DNA of 64,000 nt, from contig BGZK01002115.1 of NCBI GenBank assembly GCA_005406025.1, forward strand, positions 1 to 64,000, in the 5' to 3' direction. A model generated the notes under the pieces. The model had not been told where the DNA came from. It saw only the letters and a list, made by a program, of their open reading frames with translations, and searched no databases. Positions 10,867 through 22,273 of this stretch are shown one piece after another. Position numbers and translations under genes: made by a program. The stretch's first letter is position 1, and each line of letters begins with the position of its first letter. The stretch comes from Eumeta japonica. Lineage: Eukaryota > Arthropoda > Insecta > Lepidoptera > Psychidae.

Positions 10867-13392
10867 TTAAAACATTTTTTTCCTTGCCTTAATCAGAGCA
10901 AACTCCGAGATTACATCGTCGAAATTTATCTGACAAAGTATGTCTGCCTCAATACACATTAATGCTAAAGAATTAAGCTTGTCTGGACGGATTTTTGTTC
11001 TTTGCGGGTTTTTTAATCTTTTTAGTTGTGAGAAGGATCGTTCAGCAGAGCAGTTAGTAATCATTAAGCTGTGAAAGATTCTAAACGCCACTTCTATATT
11101 TGGGAAAACGCACTTTACTTTATCTTTAATTATCATTTCATATAGAACGGAATGGGTGACCTTTGTTTCTGAAAATTCATATTTTATTTGAACATATTTG
11201 TGAAAATGATTAAATTCGCCGAGGAAGTTTTCATTGAAGTCTTCTGGGTAAGATTCTAAGAGCAATTGGATATCTTTTTTATATTCTGAACATGACTTAC
11301 TTAGATCCGCAAGAAATGAAAACTTTTGTGAAACTTCGTGGTATACATCACCTCTTCTTTGCATTTGTGCATTAAGTGTGTCAATTATTACATTGAAAGT
11401 CTCAATGCGGAATTTGTCTCTAGGATTCAAATCAAGTTCCTCTGCATTTCCATTATTTACTTGTTTCTTCCTGATTCGTCTTCGAGTTTCCATATATTCC
11501 CCATTAGGAAAAAATTTTCTTGCCTCGCCTTCAAATTTTTCAAATTGATTCCTCATTTCAACGAGATGACCCGATAAAGAATGATACAAATTGGAACACG
11601 TTTTAAGATCTAATCCTTTTTCTTGGAGTCCTTTACTGGTGCGATGAAAAACTTGTAGAATATAATTCCACAAAGCGAGCATAAATATAAACTCAAAATC
11701 TTGCATTTTGTTTGAAATATTTTGTGATTCTAACCTGGTCTCACCTTTTCGGTTTGTGTCCTCAGCAATTTCATCTAAAGCATCCAAAATTTTCGGATAG
11801 TATTGTAATATTGCACTCGTAGCTACAGCGTGAGCTTCCCAACGAGTGTTCGACAGGGACTTCAGAACGCTATCGTTGCCTATTAGTTCTTTTAAAACTG
11901 CCAAACGATGAGTAGAAGCCGAAAAAAAATTGTATAACAACTGCACAATTGAAAAAAAATTCACTGGGATCGTACAACAATCAACAGTTGCGACCAATCA
12001 AGTTTAAAGTATGTGCAGAGCATGGTATACATACAGCATATTTATTATGCTTTAAAATTTTTTGCTGCATCCCTTTGTATCGTCCTGACATATTAGCAGC
12101 ATTGTCATATGATTGTCCTCTGCACTTATTTTGCAACCCTCTAGATAACTGAGTACTATATTTGCCATCTCTTCTCCGGTATGACTTTCTAAATTTAAAA
12201 ACGTCAGAAATCGTTCCACGGGCATACTATCAGAAGGCGAGACGTATCTCAAAATAATACTTAGTTGATCCGTATGTGATAGGTCAGGCGTGGAGTCCAC
12301 TGAGAGGCTGAAGTACCCAGCTGATTGTATTTCTTCGACAATCACTTTGTGAAACTTATCACTCATTAAATCGATAAGTTCGTCGCATACTGTTTTCGAT
12401 AGATATGATGGGTTGCCTTTCCCTTTATTTCCATATCTTGCAATATGGCTTGCTAAAAATGGATCAAATTGAGCCACAAGTTCAAGTAAACCCAAAAAAA
12501 TCCCATTATGTATAGATTCAAAAGACTCATCATGTCCCCTAAAGGCCAAACCACGTTCTGCAAGCGTCTGTATAGCTGCAATAACTCGTTGCAATACATT
12601 TTGCCAATATTTTCTTTCTTCTTTCACTTGTGTCTCTAGATTTTTGGTGATCCCTAGACCTTGTCTCCGACTCAAATAAGTTAGCATAAAGTCCTTATGA
12701 GCTGAACTATTTTCATGGTGCTCAATTGCAATTACGTTGCGCCAATCACTAAATCCGTCAGCTGCAAATTGGCTCGGCGCTGTGGCGATGGATTTGTTAC
12801 CAAACAACTTGCAAACAAAGCAATACAAAGATCCTTTTGTTTTTGAATACAGTAACCATTCCCGTTTATATGTTTCACCGTTGGCTTTTTTACCGAAAAA
12901 TAGTCGTGGTGTGCAAAAACGGACACTTTTACCACTAGCATATGTACGGCGCGATTCATGAAATGGGCCCTGATGGTGCTGACAATTTTCTGGACCGTGG
13001 TCAATCCAATAGCAAATATCTTCCTCAGAAAATTCCGTCCACAGCCCAGCATCTATATTTTTATTGGAATTGAGGAGTTCAATTTTTGAAACTTCAGGAA
13101 TCGCAACAATAAAAGGTTCAGATTTATCGGGAACAGGAACAGGTGTTTTAATTTCGCTATTTATTTCATCGTCATCAAAATGATCATCTGAGGTGCCTGT
13201 AGTACTGTTTTTATCAATTTGTTTTCTAACAGATGATAAAGATTGAGATTCTTGACATACATTATTATCTTTACCAGATTCTAACTGATTGGTTGGAAAA
13301 AACGATGTCATTTTTGGGAGTGCATCTGTTTTTTTCTTCTTCAGCTCTGCCTGTTTGCGTTTTTGTGCGCCACTGAGATGATGGCGTTTCAT
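10867..13392 (-). pseudogene. hAT transposase, ZMYM1-like, two frameshifts
   Basis: This encodes a hAT-family transposase of the type often annotated as zinc finger MYM-type protein 1-like. The first open part (13392-12052) has a basic N-terminus and a TTF-type zinc finger region (CYWIDHGPENCQHH, then YCFVCKLFG). A DUF4371-like RNase H segment follows, with FSLSVDSTPDLSHTDQLS, which holds the first catalytic Asp. A one-base loss near 12138 shifts the frame. The shifted frame continues as SYDNAANMSGRYKG and CSAHTLNLIGR to about 12000. A second shift leads into the part at 11997-10867, which has SNTRWEAH and the C-terminal dimerisation domain (NCSAERSFSQLKRLKN). Total length fits the family at about 830 residues. 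Apart from the two shifts the frames are clean, so inactivation looks recent compared with its neighbours. Confidence 0.9.
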
Positions 13393-13567
13393 TTTTAATA
13401 TAGATGATTAGTATCAATAACAAATATCACCTTCTGTATACGTACGGTGCCCTCTGGAACCTGAAATAAATTAGTTATAGTTAAAAATATATATAATAGG
13501 GGCTTTTATTGCGTATGTGTAGGCAGTGTAGGTTATTACAAAGTAATAAACAAAGTGCAAAAGACAT

Positions 13568-14055
13568 CGAACCTTTTTGTATGAAGCCAAACATACCTTA
13601 ACTTGGAAGTACATGAAATGTATTTTTTTTGGTGTGTAGGTCAATCAAAACCTAGGCCAATTTATAGAAAATATTATCTAAAACAATAATTATTCTTTGA
13701 AAAAATGTCGTAAATCTCATAATTTCCAAGATATTTTAGTGTGAAGTTATAAAATCAAATAATACGATACTCGGTAGGTAGGTAGTAGTCGGTACTTATT
13801 GCGCCGGCGACTGACTGACAGAGCGAGGCGCGGGAAGTGCGCGGCGCGCGCTGTCAACTGTTGGTTGCTGTTTTATTTTACGACTTCAAACTGCAATGTC
13901 TCAGAAAGTATGAGATTTACGACAGTTTTTCAAAGAATAATTGTTGTTTTAAATAATATTTTCTATGGATTGGCATAGGTTTCATACCTGTACATCAAAA
14001 AGTGACATTTCATATACTTCCAAGTTTAGGTATGTTCAAGAGGTTCCATGCTTTT
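13568..14055. mobile_element. Foldback MITE with about 155-bp inverted arms
   Basis: The left arm (about 13568-13725) and right arm (about 13908-14055) are diverged reverse complements. The left arm's GTCGTAAATCTCAT faces the right arm's ATGAGATTTACGAC, and CATACCTTAACTTGGAAGTA faces TACTTCCAAGTTTAGGTATG. The spacer is GC-rich (GGCGCGGGAAGTGCGCGGCG) and has no coding potential. It lies inside the predicted 5' UTR intron of the hAT gene. Confidence 0.75.
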
Positions 14056-14726
14056 TCATTTTTTTTGGTGAATTACGGTGTTTTCGTGAATTTATTATTT
14101 TAGTAAAAATGTAAAAAAGCTGTGAAAAGTGTAGTGACAGTTGTTCGTCAAAGTTGAGGGACTTTTCGAAGTTTAGTTATGAAACATAAAGTTAGAATTA
14201 TTGTTGAAAAAGACTATATTCTTTATACGTGTACGTGATCAATAGTGAAAGCATAAATATAGTACTTACCTGAAAACTTTGTGTGGGGTAACGATAAGTG
14301 TAGTTTCAATCAAAGCCACTCCGTAAATAAAGTAGGTAAGTACGTGCGGTAATGCGTATGGGCGCTATCATTTGCAATGCAAAGATAACTCACTCACTCG
14401 GTCTCGCGGCGCGACGCGACGTGCGGGCGGGGCGCAGGGGGCAGGGCCCTGCGGGGGTGTATGAAGGGTCACTCCCGGACTGCTCGCGCCTTGTGATTTC
14501 GGACATATTGTGGATGAATCTCGATAAAATGTTGATATAAAATGAAACGCCAGCAGAGGATGGAGCTTCATCTAAAGCGGCCAAAAGGCACAAATGGCGC
14601 GAAAAGTTGTTGAAATCCTTCCGGACAACCACGACGTAATAATGTTATAGGTAACAATGGTGCCCCGGGAAGTGACATAATAACTAAATTATTATCTATT
14701 ACATTGTGTAATAGATTAAATAACAG

Positions 14727-15229
14727 CCCTCTTGAGAACATCCAATACAGTCCCATACGCAACAAGATAATCTATATTGGCTTATATGTAATGTATCTGG
14801 AAGAAAAAATTTCCAGATAGAGTTAAATTAAGAATATATATGTAAGTCTATCATAATGATGTTTCTTTATTGGACTTAATGGGATTGTAATGTTATTTGT
14901 ATTTGTATGGATCCTATCTGCACTTTACCTGTAGGTTTGTATCTGTTCTTATTTGTAAATCCATTTGGACATAAAAACCAATGAGGATTTCCGAATACGA
15001 AATAGTAAATGTTTTAATGCATTTAAATGACAATTCCACAATCAGAAAAAATAATGTATTCTATTTGTAAATCCAGATAAGAACTATGTAGACATGTAAG
15101 TTCCATTAAACTTTCCGTTTCTTTTCTTCGAAAGTTTTTATGGGTTTATACGGACTTGCAGCGACAAAAGCACATTAAGTCTCAATACAATTATTTCTTA
15201 TTGGAATCTATTGGATATTTTCAACAGGG
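14727..15229. mobile_element. MITE copy A, paired with 45621-46136
   Basis: A 503-bp element with terminal inverted repeats CCCTCTTGAGAACATCCAAT and ATTGGATATTTTCAACAGGG. It is homologous over its whole length to the 516-bp copy at 45621-46136. Both have an internal hairpin, here CTGGAAGAAAAAATTTCCAG. A 2-bp duplication AG flanks this copy. There is no coding capacity and the parent superfamily is uncertain. Confidence 0.85.
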
Positions 15230-16019
15230 AGAAGACGCTTGTAAAAACGAGTGGAAAGGATGGCAAAAAATCGCTATAGGTGGTTAAAAACTAACGGTTC
15301 CTGTAGAGGGCTTTTGGTCCTTAAATCACTGAATTTAAATTAAAAATTTAATAATGACCTATAATCGTTACGTAAAAACGTAACGTAACATCACTGAATT
15401 TAATGAAATTCGGAGTTGGATCGTACAACAATAACAGAGTTTGACTACTGACCGTCGACTCTGAGCCAGTCCGTCCCCAAAGATTGCTGCTGATCAACAA
15501 TTGTGGTCGCCCTCACGTAGTCAATGATCATTCTTTATGTGTGTAAAATACACGAGATAACTAAAAATCAATCGGTAGTGGAAACGTGATCCTGCGAGAG
15601 CGCACCTTAAAGGCAGAAACGGGGCACGGGCTCGGCGTGCAGACTGTGCAGTAAGCCGGAGTGAACACTCGGGACGAATACACGTAGTTGACTCGCCTCA
15701 CGGTGAACACTTCACGGTACCACATTCACTCGCTTGTACACATTGGGAGCCCGACACTCTGGAACGCGACTCAAAGGAACACTACACACACACAGTAACC
15801 CATTAAATTGAATGGGTGGTCTAGGGGACTGGACCGAAGGTGACCGATCGCGATGGTGCACATACAGGTATTTGCACCTAAAAACTGGCCAAAATTTTTT
15901 TTTCCTGCAATGGGCGTATGGACGTCAATTACTACAAAAATAATGTTTTAGGAGTTATTTAGTCGTTCCTTACATAATAAATATCTAATAAATAAAAAAA
16001 AAAGTTTATTTTTTAAGAG
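15230..16019. other. No gene; GC-richer block of unknown origin
   Basis: Bases 15560-15860 are richer in GC than the surroundings and could be retroelement UTR or LTR material (for example TTGGGAGCCCGACACTC), but no duplicate was found. At 15858 the sequence CACATACAGG followed by CTAAAAACTGG could be the terminus of the adjacent Transib element; no matching inverted end was seen. Confidence 0.35.
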
Positions 16020-17760
16020 ATTTATTAGATACTTTGTTGCATACCTTTGTCGTCACTACATAAATCATTGCCACTTTCTGGATCAGAGGTCGTTGACGGT
16101 TCGGCAGGCAGTAATAACGTTAATGTTTTTACGAAAAGGTTGTGTTTTCCGTTTTGGTTTTTGTCTCATACCCGTAATGAGAGGGTCTGATATCAGCAAG
16201 AGTGTATTTATTACATCCAGATTACAAGCTTCGCGGAAAATTTTTCTAGAATAATTAAGTGTGTAATCTCTAAAATGTTTATTACTTACGGGCTTCTACA
16301 GCCTCTTCTGAGAGCTGACCAATTGGAAGTAAGGTCGATGAAATTACTTCTGCTCCATGGCGTAGAATTTTATGAATATTTGGGGACATTGGATGCCATT
16401 GATATAACTGTACATATAGTTTTTCAGTTTCACTCGCATATTCTTTAAATGTTTCTATGTTTATTTTGTATTTACTCGATATGGCTTCCAAGATAATTTT
16501 GAACCTAAATACTAGATTTACATCTATGCCAGTTACTGATGCAGACAGTTCGTAATCAGCAAAAAATCTTCTGCTAGTATTTTCATCATTAGAATTGCCA
16601 GACTTACCAGGAACATCCACAATTAGACCCATCTCGTTTCGAAATTTTTGTTGAATTTCTTTTTTCTTTTCTTTTACTGCATCTTTATCAGATTGTGATC
16701 TTAATTGCCATTTTCTGAGTGGCAGTTTATATGACAAATGCAAAAGGTTTTCGAAAAATCTTATTCGAGCGTGTAATATAGAAAGGCCAAATTTTAATGA
16801 CTCCTCTTTAACATCCTTTCTTTTCGATAAATCATTGAATTCCTCAGATATGGTACCACATATGTAACACTTTAATGTCGATGTTGTATGTGTTGCTCCG
16901 TTACATACTTTGCCATCGACCATGGTGAAAAGCAAAGTGTGGGTTATTTTTACACCTTGAAATTCCGTAGGCTAGGGGGCATTAATTTTTGAATTCACGT
17001 ACTGACTCTTCGTTCTGACTCTTCGTGTAGAAATTTCATTCTAATGGGTCTACAATAGCGTGGCGATGAGGGCGTCGGATTTTGCCAAACAATGTTCTTC
17101 TTTTTACCACATACTAAATGTAACGGTACCATGGAGCTCTCAAAAATGTTGGCGTCCGAGTGTATTTCACTTTCAAACTTCTGTTTATATTGAACTCGTT
17201 GCGACCCATCGCATCCCCGTTATTAGATTAATTACATTTGTTGTTTGTTATTTTCGTTTAACGCAGCCATAACCTCCTCTAAACGAATAATCAATCTTGA
17301 AGCAGTATGATTCAGTAGATCTTGCAAGTTTATTTCGGCACACGTAGCAGTAACTCTGTAGGATTCTTTGATAGGGTAACAATCGTTTTTAGTTCTTTGG
17401 AGAATGGTATAACACGCATACAACTTTTTTTTGCTCGATCTCACTATTTCATATTGTGTTGTTGTCAGACCAGTTACTACGTACATAGATAAGGCCTCTA
17501 AACTAGACAACTGTTGACTCTCTTCTTTATTGCTTTTTCTGAAAGCTGATCTGTATATTCGTGCACGTGTTGGACTTTTGGTTAAATCTTTTACAACCTT
17601 CGATGCATTTGATTTACCTGGAGCGCGTAATACCATATGAGTCGCTTAACTCAGCTTTTCTACATCTTGTAATCGTAGTTCTTAAGTTCTTCGACGTTTG
17701 CTTCTCTCACTCAAATCTGCGAATTTTTTTTTCAGACGACCGCGGCTCAAAGTTCTTTCT
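16020..17760 (-). pseudogene. Transib transposase (RAG1-like), degenerate
   Basis: Transib is the superfamily from which the vertebrate RAG1 recombinase core derives. Reading the minus strand, the N-terminal part (17760-17232) has GRLKKKFADLSERSKRRR, then YVVTGLTTTQYEIVRSSKK and NLQDLLNHTASRL. Stops follow, then RGCDGSQRVQYKQKFE near 17210, where the Asp aligns with RAG1 D600. Next is IVWQNPTPSSPRYCRPIR. After a frameshift comes a 217-codon frame (16935-16282) beginning with MVDGKVCN, the second Asp. It continues with the zinc-binding CYIC, then NIHKILRH, whose His pair has the same five-residue spacing as RAG1 H937/H942. It ends with LPIGQLSEEAVEAR, which holds the catalytic Glu. A further shift allows SRKIFREACNLDVINTLLL and an acidic tail to about 16025. 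All catalytic and zinc residues remain, but stops and shifts make it dead. Confidence 0.88.
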
Positions 17761-18898
17761 GTAAAAAAACTATTCGTATTTTAATACTCGCCACAAACAA
17801 AAGAGCAATAAATTCGTATACATTCACAACTATAGCAGTAGCTCTAACATAAAAGTAACACAAAACTAAAGGCAATTGTAGTGAGGTCATTCCGTGAAGC
17901 CAATTGTTGTCGTTTTTTTCGTTTAACCAAAAATTTAGAATCGTGTAAGTTATAATATATGAAACATAAAGTCTATTAGAATCTGTTTGCTCATGTTAGG
18001 ATTATAAATATTTATGAGAATTTATCTGTTAAACAAAAAAAAAGAAGCAATCGGAAAGATTTAAAAATAATGACTTACTGGCCCGGTAGAGATTATTCTG
18101 CCCTTTCTTGTGGGTGTAAGAAAGAACAGAAGAACGCCTGCTGTCTAAAGTAAGGTGGGGCTATTTCAACCATGGGGTAGTTACAACTATCAAAAATAAC
18201 ACGCCATCTACTGTATTTTGTGAATAATTCTATCTTTGTATAAGTGAAATAGGGAATTCGTGTATAAAAACAGAGATGAAAATATTCATACTAAACTGTT
18301 TCATCGACTGAACTTGACTATAAAATCCCATTTTTTGCATAAGTGTACGCGAAGACGCTCTTCATATTTTAAAATAAAAAAATGTGCATTTCTTTGCAAT
18401 TGCTTTTAATACTTCAAGGTAAGTGATAAAATATCATACAATTATTTGTCTTTCTCCTGTTTATTTTATTCTAACATGAATTTTTATTGTGTTTTTGAGT
18501 CAGTTTAAATAACCCTATAATAATGTTGATATGGGGCGAATCTAACTAAAATGGAGTCGGAATTACGCCACTAGTTTTATATTGGAGTTTTATATTAAAG
18601 TTTTATATAACAAAATAATAATGATGTACAATCTATTTTATTTTACTATCATCAATTTCTTGAACAAGTATATCGTAATATTTATAGATAAAAGAAGGTA
18701 TCATATTCAAGTTTTTATTAAATAACAGATTTTATGTATACATAAGCCTATTTAAATTAAATAGCTGGTAAATCTTTTCTGTAAACTAAAAAATAATTGT
18801 TATTGCAATTTATTTGTGCTTTGATAGCAGTAATAAGAAATTGGTAAAGAAAAGAGTGTAGTTATTTTTATTTCAAACTATGTTTTTGTATTTTTTAT
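17761..18898. other. No gene; possible pogo-type terminus
   Basis: No coding region. At 18151 the sequence AAGGTGGGGCTATTTCAACC followed by ATGGGGTAG may be the 5' terminal region of the Tigger-like element downstream. A matching inverted end was not found. Confidence 0.35.
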
Positions 18899-21832
18899 AT
18901 GGTCCGACACTATAAACCGAAAAAGGAAAAAGGTTATTGAATTGCCAAACTTAAAAAGGCTGTTGAAGATGTTCGTAATAAAATTATAAATAGCTATCAA
19001 ACCGCTGTATATTACGAAATCAACAATTATATATAGACTGTATGAAAAAACGCCAATAAATGATAGGGCAGGTAAACAAACAATGTTCACTACTGAATTT
19101 AAAAAAAATGGTTGAAAATCTGCATGTAATGGAAAAAAAACGCGTTCCCTTTGACTTGAAAAGAAACTAGTGTAATATCAGAATATGTTCGAAATAATAT
19201 CACAACTGTTTTCAGAAACGGTGTTCCGAGTAAAGATTGGTTTCGTGGTTTCCAGCAATGGAACGATCTTTCTATCAAAAACCCCAGTCTGTTGAAATCG
19301 CGAGACGTAAGGCTTGTGATCCTTTTGTTATATATAAATATTTTTACCTACTAGAGAAGGCGGTAAAAGAATTGAAACCGTCTGATAAACAAGATCGAAT
19401 ATACAATTTGGACGAAACGAGTATATGTAAAGATCCACTCAAAGGAAAAAAAATGTGTGGCACTCGGGGACTGCCGCGGTAAAGCTATTGCATAGCATTT
19501 TTTATCAACTATAATTATTTATTTTTAACTGCAATTATAATTATTTATTTATTTATGCAGTATTTTTTTTTCTTTAATATTAATTCAATTTTGTCATCAC
19601 TTTCTTCATTAAAAATGCACTTTGTTTATTCATATTTAAAACACTTTATACACAAATTTTACGCGTATAGCTATTCACCAGCAACTGCTATTCACTGTTG
19701 TACATAGGTAGACCTATGTATACATATATACCTACATGTATACTTACGGGGCACATGCGGTGAATGTGGCATTATAAAGATATGATAGAAATCTATACAC
19801 CTATATACTTTCTCACAAACGGCTGCTTACGTATTCATCCGATTTCGGAGCAGCTCGTCTCGATCTGTGCGAGCTTCGTACAGTCGTACCATATACATAC
19901 ACGTTATGCGAACGCTCGACCTAGCTACATGATAGGCGGAGGGGGGGTGTTAGGTTTTATTTTCGTTACGGAATTTCTTGATTCGGTCGCCGCGCTCAAA
20001 GCCCTCGATAAAAGCTATGCAATAGCTTAAAAATTATTGGAAAACATGTTTCCAATCCACTAGAACAACAAGTGGTCCCGGTCGTAAAAATACTACTATT
20101 TTACTAGCAGTCGACGCTTACGGTAGAAAAATTCCACCACTTATTGTTTTTGAATGAAAACATCTATGGACGGAGCATTTTTATAAAGATGTAAATATTG
20201 AAACTGTGTATAAAGTCAGTGAAAAAGGGTGGATGAAAATATCGGTTTCTTAAAAATATATGGAAAAAATATTTATGCCTGCGATTGGAAATGAGAGACC
20301 AGTCCTGTTAGTAATCAATGAGCATTCTACTCATATCGGTTTGAATGTTATTGAGTATGCAGCCTCTCAAAGAATCACAATACTAAATGTACCACCCCAC
20401 TCATCTCATATGCTTTAGTCTTTAGATTGTAGCGTTATGAAGCTGCTCAAGGATCGTTGGGTAGAAGAAATTATTAAATGGCAAAGGTTAGACATTGGAG
20501 CTAAATTACCTAAAGCTGAATTTACTAAAATTCTTACTGGGATATAGTACGGCATAATTCAGTAATTTTGGAAAAAGATTTTTTCAAAGCTGGGGCATAC
20601 CCAGTTAATCGAGGTGCAATCCTTAAATAATAATTTTATATGTTAACTTTACAAAAATAGAAAAATTTCAGGCACAAATATCTCTCCCGACTTTATTGAG
20701 TTTAGTTAGTTTACACATGAGTATCTAACGAACAAATTCATACCTACTTTAGAAAAAAAACGATGTACAAGACGCGAACAGATTTCTAACTGTGGAGAAA
20801 CGACAAAAAATCTGAGATTGATAAATGGAGTAAAGTCAAATGAAAAACAAATTATGAACGTAAAGTTGAAGAAAGTTTGTCTTTTGAGCTCTTACAAATC
20901 AACTGAACTTGTAAAAGGATCAACGCAGATGAAAGATAATGGACAATACTTAAATCAATGTAAAAATCCTTCTAATATTAAACTATTAATATTCAAAAAA
21001 ATGTATAGGGATCAATTGCAGTCATCTCTCAAAATATTGGAAATCAAAACAATCTTGCCCGGAAAACAGACAGTAAAGCCGTTTGAAGAACTTTTGTTGA
21101 AATCAATAGCCCAAAACGATCATTCAAAAACCCAAAAAAGCGGATTACTGTCGGTAAATCCGAAATATTAACATATAAAGATGTTAAGAAAAGGAAATTG
21201 ATTAATAAAAGTATAAAAATAGAGAATAAGAAAAATGAAGGAATTGAAAAAAGAGAACACAACAAAAAAGAAAAAAAGAAACAAAATCAATTAAAAAAGA
21301 AAACATTTCTACGAAATAAAATAATCTAACAAAATACTGATACTGATAGCAAATAGTTCTACTTCCTATACATCTCTTAGTAGCTGTGACGTTGATGATG
21401 AGAAAAATTTCTATGAATCTATTTTACAGGAACAGTTCTCTAATAATGACCATGTAACTAGTGAAAATATAATTGATGTGAATTTCAATACTACACCACC
21501 TACAACACTTATGCAAAAAAAAAAACTTTTATCCAATAGTTCATACCTCCAAAAGATCACCAACTTCCGTCTGTTATCAAGCTCCAGAGGTAGGAAAATT
21601 CGTAGTCACAAGATTTCATTCGTAAAAAGGAAAAAAGGCGTACCAGTATGTTTGAAGATGCATTTGAAGGGAAATTAGTGGTTCAAGGATTAAACACGTA
21701 CAAAAAAAAATAATTCGTTTAATTGGAAATGACATTTCAATTATTTCAAATCACGATATCATTCAGTACTTTCCGGACTTAGAAAAAGAAGACAGCAAGT
21801 ACATATTTCCTTGTGAAATTAGTGTAAAGTAA
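18899..21832 (+). pseudogene. Tigger/pogo-type transposase, split by a MITE
   Basis: This is a degenerate DDE_1-family transposase (Tigger/jerky type). It starts MVRHYKPKKEK with a decayed helix-turn-helix region. The open part at 19237-19482 includes NGVPSKDWFRGFQQW upstream (other frame) and IYNLDETS, which has the first catalytic Asp. After the inserted MITE (19483-20027) the frame resumes with TTSGPGRKNTTILLAVDAYG. It continues with VLLVINEHSTH, where the usual DGH is NEH, so the second catalytic Asp is lost. Then come PPHSSHML, an in-frame stop and LDCSVMKLLKDRWVEEI, which carries the third Asp. The tail with FSKAGAYPVNRGAIL, VGKFVVTRFHS and a final YIFPCEISVK runs to 21832. Numerous shifts and stops show it is old. 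Confidence 0.82.
19483..20027. mobile_element. 545-bp MITE nested in the Tigger-like gene, TAA duplication
   Basis: Terminal inverted repeats are AGCTATTGCATAGC at the left and GCTATGCAATAGCT at the right, extending imperfectly into TTTTTTATC and GATAAAA. The 3-bp target TAA lies at 19480-19482 and 20028-20030. If the element and one TAA are removed, the host reading frame runs across the junction (GTAAVKIIGKHV), which confirms the boundaries. TAA duplications fit PIF/Harbinger-type elements. The interior has a GC-rich segment and no support for a protein. Confidence 0.88.
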
Positions 21833-22273
21833 TCATTATGATTGTACTTTGACTGTGGGATGTCAATTTAAAATTCAATTATTTGTTTCTGTATTTTTAA
21901 GTAGTTATTTAAGAGGACATTGTACTTATTTAAAGTTTATTTTAGAATATCATTCACGGCCCATACATAATGTGTTGTATAGAAACAATTATTTGTTTTT
22001 TTAGGCTGATACTATCACACTGGTACTTTTTGAATGATGTCCTTTCATCCATCAAAACATTCGTTCCTTATTTTAAAAGATAGATCTATTATTAACAAAC
22101 GTGTTTAATGATTTGCCGTTCTAAGGACTGTCGTTAGCATCAGAACTTCCTACTGGTGGAGTAACAGATGATAAGTCATCTGAATCGATGATGCATGACT
22201 TTTATGAGATCCCTTATTCGATTCTGACCTATCTCAATTGCTACTACTCGGGAGACGACTCGAAGAGTCCCGC
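21833..22273. other. No feature recognised
   Basis: AT-rich spacer between the Tigger-like pseudogene and the inverted-repeat element. Nothing else stands out. Confidence 0.4.

Larger units (their letters stand above)
10728..14275 (-). mobile_element. hAT transposon, frameshifted, boundaries partly resolved
   Basis: This is the presumed extent of the hAT element carrying the transposase at 10867-13392. The 3' end (low coordinate) reads CGGTGGCGGATTAAG at 10728, very like the TIR core GGCGGATC-AG seen in the small hAT MITEs in this window. On the minus strand, a consensus splice donor (CAG then GTAAGTAC) lies at 14270/14269. An acceptor (TTTCAG then GTTCC) lies at 13461/13460. This suggests a non-coding first exon and an 809-bp 5' UTR intron that contains the foldback element at 13568-14055. 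The 5' terminus is not resolved; it may lie near 14480 beyond the GC-rich patch. No 8-bp duplication was matched. Confidence 0.55.

Noticed and set aside
11338..11577. 79-codon plus-strand frame
   Set aside because: Antisense shadow of the hAT C-terminal half.
12732..13052. 106-codon minus-strand frame
   Set aside because: Lies fully inside the hAT transposase in another frame.
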